Source: Agromyces sp. ISL-38 (GTDB lineage Bacteria; Actinomycetota; Actinomycetes; Actinomycetales; Microbacteriaceae). From it: a stretch of 64,000 nucleotides of DNA. The translations under genes were made by a program, and so were the position numbers. The number at the start of each line of letters is the position of its first letter. Within the stretch, counting starts at the first letter, position 1. Shown one piece after another: positions 31,666 through 39,595 of this stretch. Under the pieces are notes generated by a model. That model saw only the letters and a program-made list of their open reading frames with translations, made no database searches and was not told where the DNA came from. Where the stretch lies: NCBI RefSeq assembly GCF_018613935.1, contig NZ_JAGGPF010000001.1, forward strand, positions 124,001-188,000, in the 5' to 3' direction.

Positions 31666-32853
31666 CTAGCCCTTGATCTCCGACCAGGCCTCGGTCCAGC
31701 CGGAGTAGTCGACGCACTCGACGTCCGTGCGTCCGTCGAGGCACTCGGCGATCGGGGTCGACCAGTACCAGATCTGCGACGCGTAGTCCTCGTCACCGGC
31801 GTGGAACGCCTCGCAGGATCCCTCGGAACGGAACTCGCACGCGGCCTCGTTCGACGGCGCCTCACCGAAGTACTCGGTGGCGGCGGCGTTCGCCTCGGGG
31901 CTCGCGATGTAGTCGAGCCACGCGTACGCGCAGTTCGGGTTCTTCGCCTTCGACGCGATCATCCAGGTGTCCGACCAACCGGTGGTGCCCTCCTCGGGCA
32001 GCGTGACCGCGGTCGGCGCTCCCGAACCCTCGAGCACGTTCTGGATGACCTGCCAGCTCGTGCCGACGACAGTGTCGCCGGTCTCGAACGCCTGGATCTC
32101 CTTGAGGTAGTCGGACCAGTACTCGCCGATCGACGCACGCTGCTCCTTCAGCAGGTCGACGGCCGCCTGGAACTGCTCCTCGTCGAGCGCGTACGGATTC
32201 TCGATGCCGAGCTCGGGCTGGTGGGCCATGAGGTACACCGCGGCATCCGCGATGTAGATGGGCGAGTCGTAGGCGGTGACCTTGCCCGTGTTCTCGCTCG
32301 CCTTGTCGAAGACGACGTCCCACGACGTGGGCGCCTCGGGGAACAGCTCGGTGTTGTACATGAGGAGGTTCGCGCCGTACCCGTGCGGCACGCCGTAGGC
32401 CTCGCCGTCGACCGAGTTCCACGACTGCATCTTCAGGAAGTCGTAGATGCCCTCGTAGTTCGGAATGAGGTCGGTGTTGATCGGCGCGACGTCGCCCGCG
32501 GCGACGAGACGTAGCGAGGCGTCACCGGAAGCCGCGACCACGTCGTAGTCGCCCGTCTTCATGAGGTTGAACGCCTCATCCGAGGTGCCGTACGACTTCG
32601 AGGTGACCTCGCAGCCGGTCTCCTCCTCGAAGGGGGTGACCCAGTCGACCTCGGGGTCGTTCGTGCCGTCCTCGACGTAGCCAGGCCACGCGAGCAGCGA
32701 GACCTGGCCCTCGAACTCACCGAGTTCGTCGGCCGCCTCGCCGCCTGCGTCGTTGTTGGCAGCAGTCGTGCCGCAAGCGGTGAGTAGCGCGATCGAGGCG
32801 AGCGCGAGGCCCACCGTCGCGCCACGGCGTGCCGTGGGGGGAATCCGCTTCAT
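31666..32853 (-). CDS. ABC transporter substrate-binding protein, PotD-like lipoprotein
   Basis: 395 residues. Lipobox LLTAC with lipidated Cys27, then VSLLAWPGYVEDG near residue 52, the usual N-terminal strand of PotD/PotF-type proteins, followed by TPFEEETGCEV, PHGYGANLLMYNTELF and GWSDTWMIASKAKNPNCAY. Binds a polyamine-like or other cationic/amine ligand outside the membrane. ATG at 32851-32853 follows GGAGAG. The gene starts 46 bases after the ATPase stop. The operon's deaminase suggests a nitrogenous base or derivative rather than spermidine itself (inference). Confidence 0.9.
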   Translation of the reverse strand: MKRIPPTARRGATVGLALASIALLTACGTTAANNDAGGEAADELGEFEGQVSLLAWPGYVEDGTNDPEVDWVTPFEEETGCEVTSKSYGTSDEAFNLMKTGDYDVVAASGDASLRLVAAGDVAPINTDLIPNYEGIYDFLKMQSWNSVDGEAYGVPHGYGANLLMYNTELFPEAPTSWDVVFDKASENTGKVTAYDSPIYIADAAVYLMAHQPELGIENPYALDEEQFQAAVDLLKEQRASIGEYWSDYLKEIQAFETGDTVVGTSWQVIQNVLEGSGAPTAVTLPEEGTTGWSDTWMIASKAKNPNCAYAWLDYIASPEANAAATEYFGEAPSNEAACEFRSEGSCEAFHAGDEDYASQIWYWSTPIAECLDGRTDVECVDYSGWTEAWSEIKG

Positions 32854-32899
32854 GGTTCTCTCCTGTTCCTGTGTGGTGTGCCGTGTGGTGCGGGTCTGT

Positions 32900-33943
32900 T
32901 CACGCGGCGGCATCCGTCGCTGCAGCGAGCGCGACGACGTCGGCGTCGTGCCAGCTCACGACGACGCGGTCGCCGCGTTCGTCGTCGTGCGCCCGGTGCC
33001 GGTCGTTCTGTTCGAGCACGGTGACGCGGGTGCCGGCGTCGAGGTCGACGACGAGCCGGATGCCGCTGCCGAGGTAGATCGCCTCGACGACGGTGCCCCA
33101 CGCGTTCCTGACTCCGTCGCCCGCGAGTTCGCCCGCGCCGACGGTCATCTTCTCGGGCCGCACGGAGTGTTCGCCCGCTCGGCCGAGCAGCGCGAGCGAG
33201 CGCTCGGTGTCGAGGAGGTTCGAGGTGCCGACGAAGTCGGCGACGAATCGGGAACCGGGCCGCTCGTAGAGTTCGGCGGGCGTGCCGAGCTGCTCGATGC
33301 GGCCGTCGTTGAAGACGGCGATGCGGTCGGAGAGGGTGAGCGCCTCCTCCTGGTCGTGCGTGACGAAGATGAAGGTGATGCCGAGCGCGCGCTGGATCTC
33401 CTTGAGCTCGACCTGCATCTGCTCGCGGAGCTTCAGGTCGAGGGCGCCGAGCGGCTCGTCGAGCAGCAGCACCTTCGGCTCGACGACGGTGGCGCGGGCG
33501 AGCGCGACGCGCTGCCGCTGGCCGCCCGAGAGCTTCGAGGGCTTGCGTGCGGCCATCTGCTCGAGCTTCACGGCGGCGAGCGCGCGCATCGCCCTCTCGT
33601 TACGCTCCTTGCGGCCGATGCCGCGCACGCGGAGACCGTAGGCGACGTTGTCGAGCACGTTCATGTGCGGGAAGAGCGCGTAGTCCTGGAACACCGTGTT
33701 GACGTCGCGGTCGAACGGGGCGCGCTTCGTGACGTCGTGCCCGAAGAGCTCGATCGTGCCGCCGCTGGGTTGTTCGAAGCCCGCTATGAGCCGCAGCACG
33801 GTGGTCTTTCCCGATCCCGACGGGCCGAGCATGGAGAAGAACTCGCCGGCCGCGATCTCGAGGTCGACGTGATCGACCGCGGTGACCGAGCCGAACTCCT
33901 TGGTGAGCCCCGTCAGGCGGATGGCCGGCTGCGAGTCGGTCAT
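32900..33943 (-). CDS. ABC transporter ATPase, PotA-like
   Basis: 347 residues. Walker A LGPSGSGKTT, Q-loop FQDYALFPHMNV, signature LSGGQRQRVALARA, Walker B VLLLDEPLGALD and H-loop FVTHDQEEAL, then a C-terminal TOBE domain (HSVRPEKMTVGAGE) as in PotA/FbpC-type ATPases. First gene of a leftward operon ATPase, binding protein, permeases, deaminase. ATG at 33941-33943 follows GAAGGAG. The promoter lies in the twin-operator region 33969-34014 shared with the divergent regulator. Confidence 0.93.
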   Translation of the reverse strand: MTDSQPAIRLTGLTKEFGSVTAVDHVDLEIAAGEFFSMLGPSGSGKTTVLRLIAGFEQPSGGTIELFGHDVTKRAPFDRDVNTVFQDYALFPHMNVLDNVAYGLRVRGIGRKERNERAMRALAAVKLEQMAARKPSKLSGGQRQRVALARATVVEPKVLLLDEPLGALDLKLREQMQVELKEIQRALGITFIFVTHDQEEALTLSDRIAVFNDGRIEQLGTPAELYERPGSRFVADFVGTSNLLDTERSLALLGRAGEHSVRPEKMTVGAGELAGDGVRNAWGTVVEAIYLGSGIRLVVDLDAGTRVTVLEQNDRHRAHDDERGDRVVVSWHDADVVALAAATDAAA

Positions 33944-33968
33944 GTGTTCTCCTTCGACATGCACAAAA

Positions 33969-34014
33969 CATCTGGAACCAGTTGTTCGTGGTCAAAATCA
34001 TATGGCTCCAGATG
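33969..34014. promoter_or_regulatory. twin GntR operators, 30 bp apart
   Basis: Site 1 CATCTGGAACCAGTTG (33969-33984) and site 2 CATATGGCTCCAGATG (33999-34014) share the pattern CATNTGGNNCCAGNTG, a palindrome typical of GntR-type regulators. Start-to-start spacing is 30 bases, near three helical turns, suiting cooperative binding on one face. They lie in the gap between the transport operon and the GntR gene. Confidence 0.8.
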
Positions 34015-34080
34015 TAAATGTCCAGAGGCCCGTGTTACGGTCATGTCACAGATTCGCCAGCACGGATGCCGGGAGGTCGG

Positions 34081-34905
34081 ATGCCGCAGACCACGGGCCG
34101 CGGCGACGCCACGCGCGCGGTCGTCTTCTCGCCGCTCGACGGCGCCGGTCGCGCCGAGCTCGTCGAGCAGCGCCTGACCGACGCCATCGTCGCGGGCGTG
34201 CTGCGCGACGGGGAGCGCTTGCCGAGCGAATCCGAGCTCGCCCGCAGCCTCGGCGTGGCCGTCGTGACCGCCCGCGAGGCGCTCGAGTCGCTGCGTGACA
34301 AGGGCCTCGTGCTCACCCGTCGCGGCCGCGACGGCGGCAGCTTCGTCACCCACGACCGCGACGCCACGACGCGAATGATCGACGAGCGCGTGCGCGCGCA
34401 GAGCCGCATCGAGCTGCGCGACCTCTCGCTGCACTACGCGGCGATCGCCGGCATGGCCGCCGAGGTCGCGGCCGACCGCGCGAGCGACGACGACGTGCAG
34501 AGCCTCGTCGAGATCGACGAGCGCGCCGACCTCACCACGCCCGGCGGCGCACGCCGGGCCGTGGGGCGCTTCCAGCTGGAGATCGCCGCGGTCAGCCAGT
34601 CGCCGCGACTCGTGCACGAGGAGCTGCGCCTGCAGGCCGAGACCGGCAGCCTGCTCTGGCTCTGCCTGCGTGAGCAGGACTATCGTGACCGGAGCAGGCA
34701 GGCGCGACTCGACGTGATCGAGGCGATCCGCTCGGTGGAGCCCGAGCGGGCCCGCCGGGTGACGACCGATCACATCGCGTCGGCCGTCGAATGGCTCATC
34801 GAAGAGAAGGTGCGGCTCGAGGCGAGCGAACCGCCAGAGGCGCCCGGGCCTGCCGGGTCGCCAGAGGCATCCGTCGCCGAACGAACGGAAGGAGGCGCGG
34901 CATGA
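34081..34905 (+). CDS. GntR-family regulator of the polyamine-type transporter
   Basis: 274 residues. Winged helix LTDAIVAGVLRDGERLPSES, ELARSLGVAVVTAREALESL, DKGLVLTRRGRDGGSFVTHD (residues 30-90), then an FCD-like helical domain. Divergent from the transport operon with the twin operators between. The start has GGGAGG seven bases upstream. Its TGA overlaps the ATG of the Cache-domain gene (34902-34905), so the two are translationally coupled and presumably work together. Confidence 0.87.
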   Translation: MPQTTGRGDATRAVVFSPLDGAGRAELVEQRLTDAIVAGVLRDGERLPSESELARSLGVAVVTAREALESLRDKGLVLTRRGRDGGSFVTHDRDATTRMIDERVRAQSRIELRDLSLHYAAIAGMAAEVAADRASDDDVQSLVEIDERADLTTPGGARRAVGRFQLEIAAVSQSPRLVHEELRLQAETGSLLWLCLREQDYRDRSRQARLDVIEAIRSVEPERARRVTTDHIASAVEWLIEEKVRLEASEPPEAPGPAGSPEASVAERTEGGAA

Positions 34906-35687
34906 CCGTCACCGTCGATGTCACCGCGCAACTGATCGCGCAGCGCATCGCCTCGACCATCGACCCCGTCTTCGCGATGATCGACGGCTGGCGCGACGCG
35001 GTCGAGCGCGCGATCGCGACCGAGCCCGAGCCGCGAGCGGCGAGCCTCGACCCGCTCATCGCCGCCCTCGTGGCACCCGAGCTCGAGCGACCCGGCAGCC
35101 TCATCACGGGCGCCGGCTTCGTGGCGTCGCCCGGGTTCCTCCCCGATGCGCCGTGGCACCTCGCGTGGTGGCTGAGCGGAGCGAACACCTTCCGCGCGGC
35201 GCCCGACGCCGGGCTGCGTCGCCTCGCCACGGTGAACGACCCCGACTCCGAGCAGTTCCGCGACTACACGACGCTCGAGTGGTGGCGGGTGCCCGAGCGC
35301 ACCGGCACCCGGCACCTCACCGGCCCGTACGTCGACTACCTCTGCACCGACGACTACACGGTCACCATCACGACGCCCGTAATGGCCGCCGGAGAGCTCG
35401 CGGGCATGGTCGGCACCGACCTGTACGTCGCGCGCCTCGAGCGAGTGCTGCTTCCGGTGATCCGCGAGTCGGGGCATCCGTGCTCCCTCGTGAACGCCTC
35501 GGGCCGCATCGTCACGTCGACCGACCCGCATCGGGCCACCGGTGCGCTGCTTCGGCTCGACGGCCTCGTCGACGCGCTCACGCCGTTGCGCGATGCGGTC
35601 ACGGCGACCGATGCAGCGGCGCTGCCGGGCGGCGCGACCCTCGTGCCGTGCGGCGACACGTCGCTCGCGCTCGTGCTCGAAGCCTGA
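34902..35687 (+). CDS. Cache-domain sensor protein coupled to GntR
   Basis: 261 residues, no signal peptide or membrane segment. The central part (FRDYTTLEWWRVPERTGTRH, GPYVDYLCTDDYTVTITTPV, AGELAGMVGTDLYVARLERV) is a Cache/PDC-type ligand-binding domain normally found outside the cell in chemoreceptors and kinases. Here it is cytoplasmic and encoded directly after the GntR gene with ATGA overlap. It may bind the transported compound (small amines or carboxylates are typical Cache ligands) and modulate GntR, or sequester the ligand. Such pairs exist in other actinobacteria as unstudied neighbours. Confidence 0.75.
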   Translation: MTVTVDVTAQLIAQRIASTIDPVFAMIDGWRDAVERAIATEPEPRAASLDPLIAALVAPELERPGSLITGAGFVASPGFLPDAPWHLAWWLSGANTFRAAPDAGLRRLATVNDPDSEQFRDYTTLEWWRVPERTGTRHLTGPYVDYLCTDDYTVTITTPVMAAGELAGMVGTDLYVARLERVLLPVIRESGHPCSLVNASGRIVTSTDPHRATGALLRLDGLVDALTPLRDAVTATDAAALPGGATLVPCGDTSLALVLEA

Positions 35688-35814
35688 GGCATCCGACCAC
35701 TCCCGACGCCGGGGAGGAACCGTGGTCGCCTCGGATAGTGTGTACGCGGGGGACTGGAGTACGCGGTCGCTGTCGCGATCGCGGTCGCGATGAGCGAGAG
35801 GCCGCGATCAGCTC

Positions 35815-36369
35815 GTGACGATGACCCTGAGAGAGAAGCAGCGCCGTCGCCTGCGTCGTCGGATCGCCGCCTACGTGGGCGTCACGGCGGCGTGGGCCAC
35901 CTCGGTCTGGCTCAGCACGGTGCTCGAACCCCCCGACTGGCTGCACCTGCCCGTCCTGTTCATGCACCTGGTCTCGCTCGTCGTGGGCCTCGGCGCGGTC
36001 CTGATGATCGAGTGGCACGCGCTCCTCTGGGCCACCGGTTGGGGCCGCGTGCGGGAGTTGCGGCAGGCCGACCGCACGTTGATCCTGCCGATCTGGGTCG
36101 GGCTCGGCGGCCTGCTCCTGAGCGGCGCGCTCCTCCAGCCGCACCTCGACCACCCCTGGACCATCGTCAAGCTCGTCGCGGTGCTGGTGCTGTCCCTGAA
36201 CGGCGTCGCGCTCACGCGGTGGACGAGGGATCTCTCGCGCCTGCCCTCGAAGGCACGCTTCGCCGCGCTGCCGAAGAGCGCTCGGATCGCGTTCATGACG
36301 AGCGCGATCGTGTCGCAGATCGCCTGGTGGACCGCGGTGCTCATCGGCATGGTGAACTCCACCACGTGA
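35815..36369 (+). CDS. unknown integral membrane protein
   Basis: 184 residues from GTG 35815 (ATG 35821 is an alternative). Basic start LREKQRRRLRRRIAAYVG followed by four membrane segments (near residues 18-35, 45-65, 90-110 and 118-133) and a fifth near the C-terminus. No family recognised; the spacing resembles DUF2269-like or small DoxX-type membrane proteins but I cannot assign it. Single gene between the Cache-domain gene and the VWA locus. Confidence 0.6.
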   Translation: MTMTLREKQRRRLRRRIAAYVGVTAAWATSVWLSTVLEPPDWLHLPVLFMHLVSLVVGLGAVLMIEWHALLWATGWGRVRELRQADRTLILPIWVGLGGLLLSGALLQPHLDHPWTIVKLVAVLVLSLNGVALTRWTRDLSRLPSKARFAALPKSARIAFMTSAIVSQIAWWTAVLIGMVNSTT

Positions 36370-36476
36370 ACATCGGCCGGCGTCGACCCCCACCGCGGGT
36401 CGACGCAGTTCTTTGGGCGCACTCAGATCGTCGAGATAGGCTCACCCCATCCCAGTACCCGACCTGAGGATGAACG

Positions 36477-36560
36477 ATGCGTCATACACCCGATGCCGCG
36501 TCGGCCCGCGGCGCCTGCCGCCCGCCGACCGGTGACCCGCGCCCGGAGGCGGCCGCATGA
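36477..36560 (+). CDS. possible 27-residue upstream frame coupled to the VWA gene
   Basis: MRHTPDAASARGACRPPTGD, ending at a TGA that overlaps the VWA start as ATGA. GAGG precedes it by about nine bases. It could be a translational-coupling leader. Low-complexity composition gives no functional clue. Confidence 0.35.
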   Translation: MRHTPDAASARGACRPPTGDPRPEAAA

Positions 36561-38461
36561 GCGCGGGCGGCGTTCCGGGCCGGCGCGATCGGCGCCGGCT
36601 CCGGGAGGAACGACGTCGTCGTCGTCGCATCTTCTGGATCGCCATCGCCGCCGCGCTGGGCGTGCTGGTCGTCGCTGGCGGAGCGGCCACCGCGGCGCTC
36701 CTGTTGGGTCAGGGTGGGGCGGCAGAGGCCCCGAACACCCAAGCCGCAGCGCAGCCGATCGTCTTCCCCGATGACGAGCCCGCTGCGGCATCCGGAGCCG
36801 AGCCGTGCATCACGGTGAACGTGCTCTCCTCGCTCGAGAACGCCGAGATGGTGGCGAAGCTCGTCGAGGGCTACAACGCGCAACCCCGTGACATCGACGG
36901 CGCCTGCGTGACCGTCGTCGCGAAGGCCGACAAGTCGGGCCTCGCCGCCGCGGACGCCGCGGTGGGCTTCCCAGACGTCGCCGAACCCGCGAAGCCGACG
37001 GTGTGGCTGCCCGACGCGCGCTCGTGGATCTCGGTGGCACGTGACGCCGGCGGCAGCGCGAACGTGCCGAAGGAGGGCACGAGCGTCGGGGCATCCGACA
37101 TCGTCCTGGCCATGCCCGACGCGCTCGCGTCCGCCATCGGATGGGACCAGAAGCCGCCGACCTGGAGCGACGTCTTCGCCGCCGCCGGAGACGAGAACGC
37201 CTGGAGCGACCTCGGACATCCCGAGTGGGGCGCGTTCAAGCTCGGCAAGACCAGCCCGCTCATCGCGAGCTCGGGCGAGGCCGCCCTGCTCGCCTCCTAC
37301 GGTTCCGCCGCGGGCTCCGTGGCCAAGCTCACCGCCGACGAGATCGGCGACGCCGACGTCACCGACCAGGTCAAGCAGAACGAGCTCGCGACGAGCCACT
37401 ACATGGCGACGCCAGAGCACTTCCTCTGGCACGCGCGCCAATCCGAGGACAAGGGCGGCTCCGTCGCCGACTTCCTGTCCGCCGTGATCGTCGACGAGAA
37501 GTCGGTCTGGGACTACAACCGCGGCATCACGAGCCGCGACGGCGTCACCCGCATCGAGAGCACTCCGCCCGCGGAGAAACTCCGGCCCATCTACCCGACC
37601 GACGGCTTCTATGTGGCCGACAATCCCGCCGTCGTGCTGACCGGCGCGTGGGTCGAGGACGACGAGAAGGCCGCCGCCGACGACTTCGTGCGCTTCGCCG
37701 GCACGAAGGAGGGCCAGCAGATCGTGCGCGACGCCGGCTACCGCGACCTGAACGGCGCGCTGAGCCCACTCGCCGAGGAGGTCGGGCAGCTCGCCGACGC
37801 ACCGAAGGGCGCCCTGGAGTTCCCCGGCCAGAAGGTCGTCGCCGCGGTGCACGAGTCGTTCCCCGAGGTGCGCAAGCGCGCGGAGGTGCTCTTCCTCCTC
37901 GACGTCTCGGGGTCGATGGGTGATCCGATCGCGACCGGGCAGACGAAGCTCGCTGCGGCGAAGGATGCCATCACCAAGGCACTGGATCACTTCTCCGCCG
38001 GCGACGACGTGGGGCTCGCCGCGTTCTCCGCCGACGACGACGGTGCGATCACGCCGGGCATCGTGAGCCCGGTCTCCGACATCGGCGCCGGACGCGACGG
38101 CTTCCTGCAGGCGCTCGGCACGCTGCAACCCGTGGAGTGGACGCCGCTCTACTCCGCGGTCGACACGTTCGCGCAGCAGCGGGCCCAGAACTGGGATCCT
38201 GATCGCATCAACGCGATCGTGCTCCTCAGCGACGGCAAGAACGAGACGGCGAGTCCGACCGTCGACCCCGCGCAGATGGTCGCGGACCTCGACGCCCTGC
38301 ACCACAGCACTCCGGTGCTCGTGTTCACCCTCGCCTACGGCGCCGACGCGGATGTCGCAACGCTGCAGTCGATCTCGAGCACGACGGGCGCCCATTACTA
38401 CGATGCGACGGACCCCACCAAGGTCGGCGACGTGCTCGGCGACCTCGTGACGAGCTTCTGA
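36557..38461 (+). CDS. membrane-anchored substrate-binding/VWA fusion protein
   Basis: 634 residues. An Arg-rich cytoplasmic start and one membrane segment (about residues 25-48) anchor it facing outward. Residues about 80-420 resemble an extracellular solute-binding domain (CITVNVLSSLENAEMVAKLV, TPPAEKLRPIYPTDGFYVAD). Residues about 440-634 form a von Willebrand A domain with an intact MIDAS: DVSGSMG, then the Thr of WTPLYSAV and LLSDGKNETAS. This architecture is known in actinobacteria as 'substrate-binding and VWA domain-containing protein' without assigned function. GGAGG precedes the ATG. Metal-dependent adhesion at the cell surface is plausible; no transporter genes accompany it. Confidence 0.85.
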   Translation: MSAGGVPGRRDRRRLREERRRRRRIFWIAIAAALGVLVVAGGAATAALLLGQGGAAEAPNTQAAAQPIVFPDDEPAAASGAEPCITVNVLSSLENAEMVAKLVEGYNAQPRDIDGACVTVVAKADKSGLAAADAAVGFPDVAEPAKPTVWLPDARSWISVARDAGGSANVPKEGTSVGASDIVLAMPDALASAIGWDQKPPTWSDVFAAAGDENAWSDLGHPEWGAFKLGKTSPLIASSGEAALLASYGSAAGSVAKLTADEIGDADVTDQVKQNELATSHYMATPEHFLWHARQSEDKGGSVADFLSAVIVDEKSVWDYNRGITSRDGVTRIESTPPAEKLRPIYPTDGFYVADNPAVVLTGAWVEDDEKAAADDFVRFAGTKEGQQIVRDAGYRDLNGALSPLAEEVGQLADAPKGALEFPGQKVVAAVHESFPEVRKRAEVLFLLDVSGSMGDPIATGQTKLAAAKDAITKALDHFSAGDDVGLAAFSADDDGAITPGIVSPVSDIGAGRDGFLQALGTLQPVEWTPLYSAVDTFAQQRAQNWDPDRINAIVLLSDGKNETASPTVDPAQMVADLDALHHSTPVLVFTLAYGADADVATLQSISSTTGAHYYDATDPTKVGDVLGDLVTSF

Positions 38462-38471
38462 GAATGACGTG

Positions 38472-38544
38472 CACGTGACGTCCGCGGCTCACTCCCGGCG
38501 CCCACGTCCTGTCTCGGTGAGATGGAGGCGCCCGACGTCACGTG
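38472..38544. promoter_or_regulatory. 73-bp inverted repeat between VWA and chelatase genes
   Basis: CACGTGACGTC at 38472-38482 is exactly complemented by GACGTCACGTG at 38534-38544; inner words GGCTCAC and GGTGAG also pair. It may be the VWA terminator or an operator ahead of the siroheme/sulfur locus. Confidence 0.5.
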
Positions 38545-38592
38545 ATGACGCAGCAGAATGCATATGAGCGGGGAATTTGGCACCATGGGCGG

Positions 38593-39333
38593 ATGACTGC
38601 ACGGCCCCCTGCACTCGTCGGCATCTCGCACGGCACGTCCTCCGATGAGGGAAGACGGGCGGTGCGCGGCCTGCACGAGGCCGTCGAGGCGGCCGTGGCC
38701 GCGCGGCATCCGTCGGCTGCCTCCTCCGTTCGGCTCGGACACGTCGACGTCGAGCAGCCCGACGTGCCGGCGACGCTCGCCACCCTGGCGCCGGGCGAGC
38801 CCGCGGTCGTGGTGCCGCTCCTGCTCTCGGCGGGCTACCACGTGCACGTCGACCTCACCGAGGCCGTCGAGGCGGAGACCGACCGCACCGTCGTGCTCGC
38901 CGGCGCGCTCGGACCCGACGATCGACTCGTCGCCGTGCTCCTGCGCCGCCTGCACGAGGCGGGGCTCCGCGAGGGCGACCATGTCGTGCTCGCCGTCGCC
39001 GGGTCGAGCGACGTTCGAGCCGTCGAGCACTGCCGCGACATGGCCGCGAGGCTCGCCACGGCATCCGGCCGCGAGGTGGCGTTGGGCTTCCTGTCGGCCG
39101 CCCAGCCTGCGCTTCCCGACGCCGTTGCCACCGCCCGTCTGGCCGCCGACGACGGTGAGCGCGTCGTCGTCGCGAACTACCTGCTCGCTCCCGGCTACTT
39201 CGACCGCCTCGCCGTGCGCGCCGGAGCCGACATCACCGCGCGCCCGTTGCTGCTGCCGGATGAGCCGGCCCCGGCCGAGCTCGTCGACATCGTGCTCGAT
39301 CGCTACGCCGCGGCATCCGCTCAGCTCGACTGA
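38593..39333 (+). CDS. sirohydrochlorin chelatase (CbiX/SirB family)
   Basis: 246 residues, two repeated chelatase lobes. Metal and tetrapyrrole binding His are seen in GISHGTS (His13) and SAGYHVHVDL (His83/His85). It would insert Fe2+ into sirohydrochlorin to give siroheme, the cofactor of the sulfite reductase encoded just downstream; cobalt insertion for B12 is the alternative. Mycobacteria pair this enzyme with SirA and CysH in the same way. ATG 38593 is favoured by homology start (PPALVGISHG). It ends before a hairpin at 39340-39362, so it may be a separate transcript. Confidence 0.85.
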   Translation: MTARPPALVGISHGTSSDEGRRAVRGLHEAVEAAVAARHPSAASSVRLGHVDVEQPDVPATLATLAPGEPAVVVPLLLSAGYHVHVDLTEAVEAETDRTVVLAGALGPDDRLVAVLLRRLHEAGLREGDHVVLAVAGSSDVRAVEHCRDMAARLATASGREVALGFLSAAQPALPDAVATARLAADDGERVVVANYLLAPGYFDRLAVRAGADITARPLLLPDEPAPAELVDIVLDRYAAASAQLD

Positions 39334-39339
39334 ACTCGT

Positions 39340-39362
39340 CGACCGGTCAGGCCGGCCGGTCG
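39340..39362 (+). terminator. hairpin after the chelatase gene
   Basis: CGACCGG and CCGGTCG, nine-base GC-rich loop, starting six bases after the stop. The 233 bases from here to the sulfite reductase start hold no supported gene and should contain the promoter of the sulfur operon; I see no riboswitch fold. Confidence 0.5.
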
Positions 39363-39595
39363 CACCAGCCGGTTCAGCGGCCCGGAGTTCGTCCTCTACC
39401 GCGCGCCGCGCGTCTGCCTCGGCTTGCATTCTGCGCTGCGCAACCCCCGATGTCATTCGGGTCGCTCTGTGACGTAATGCGACACGACGTGACCGGGCAT
39501 GACAACACGCATTGTCGGCACCCGCCGACCTCGCCTAGCTTCGAGCGAATACCACCGTTCGCGCACCCTGCGCCGGTTGAGGAAGGAGGAAGCCC

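Noticed and set aside
39363..39595. SAM or other riboswitch before the sulfur operon
   Set aside because: No conserved riboswitch core words or stem arrangement could be recognised by eye.
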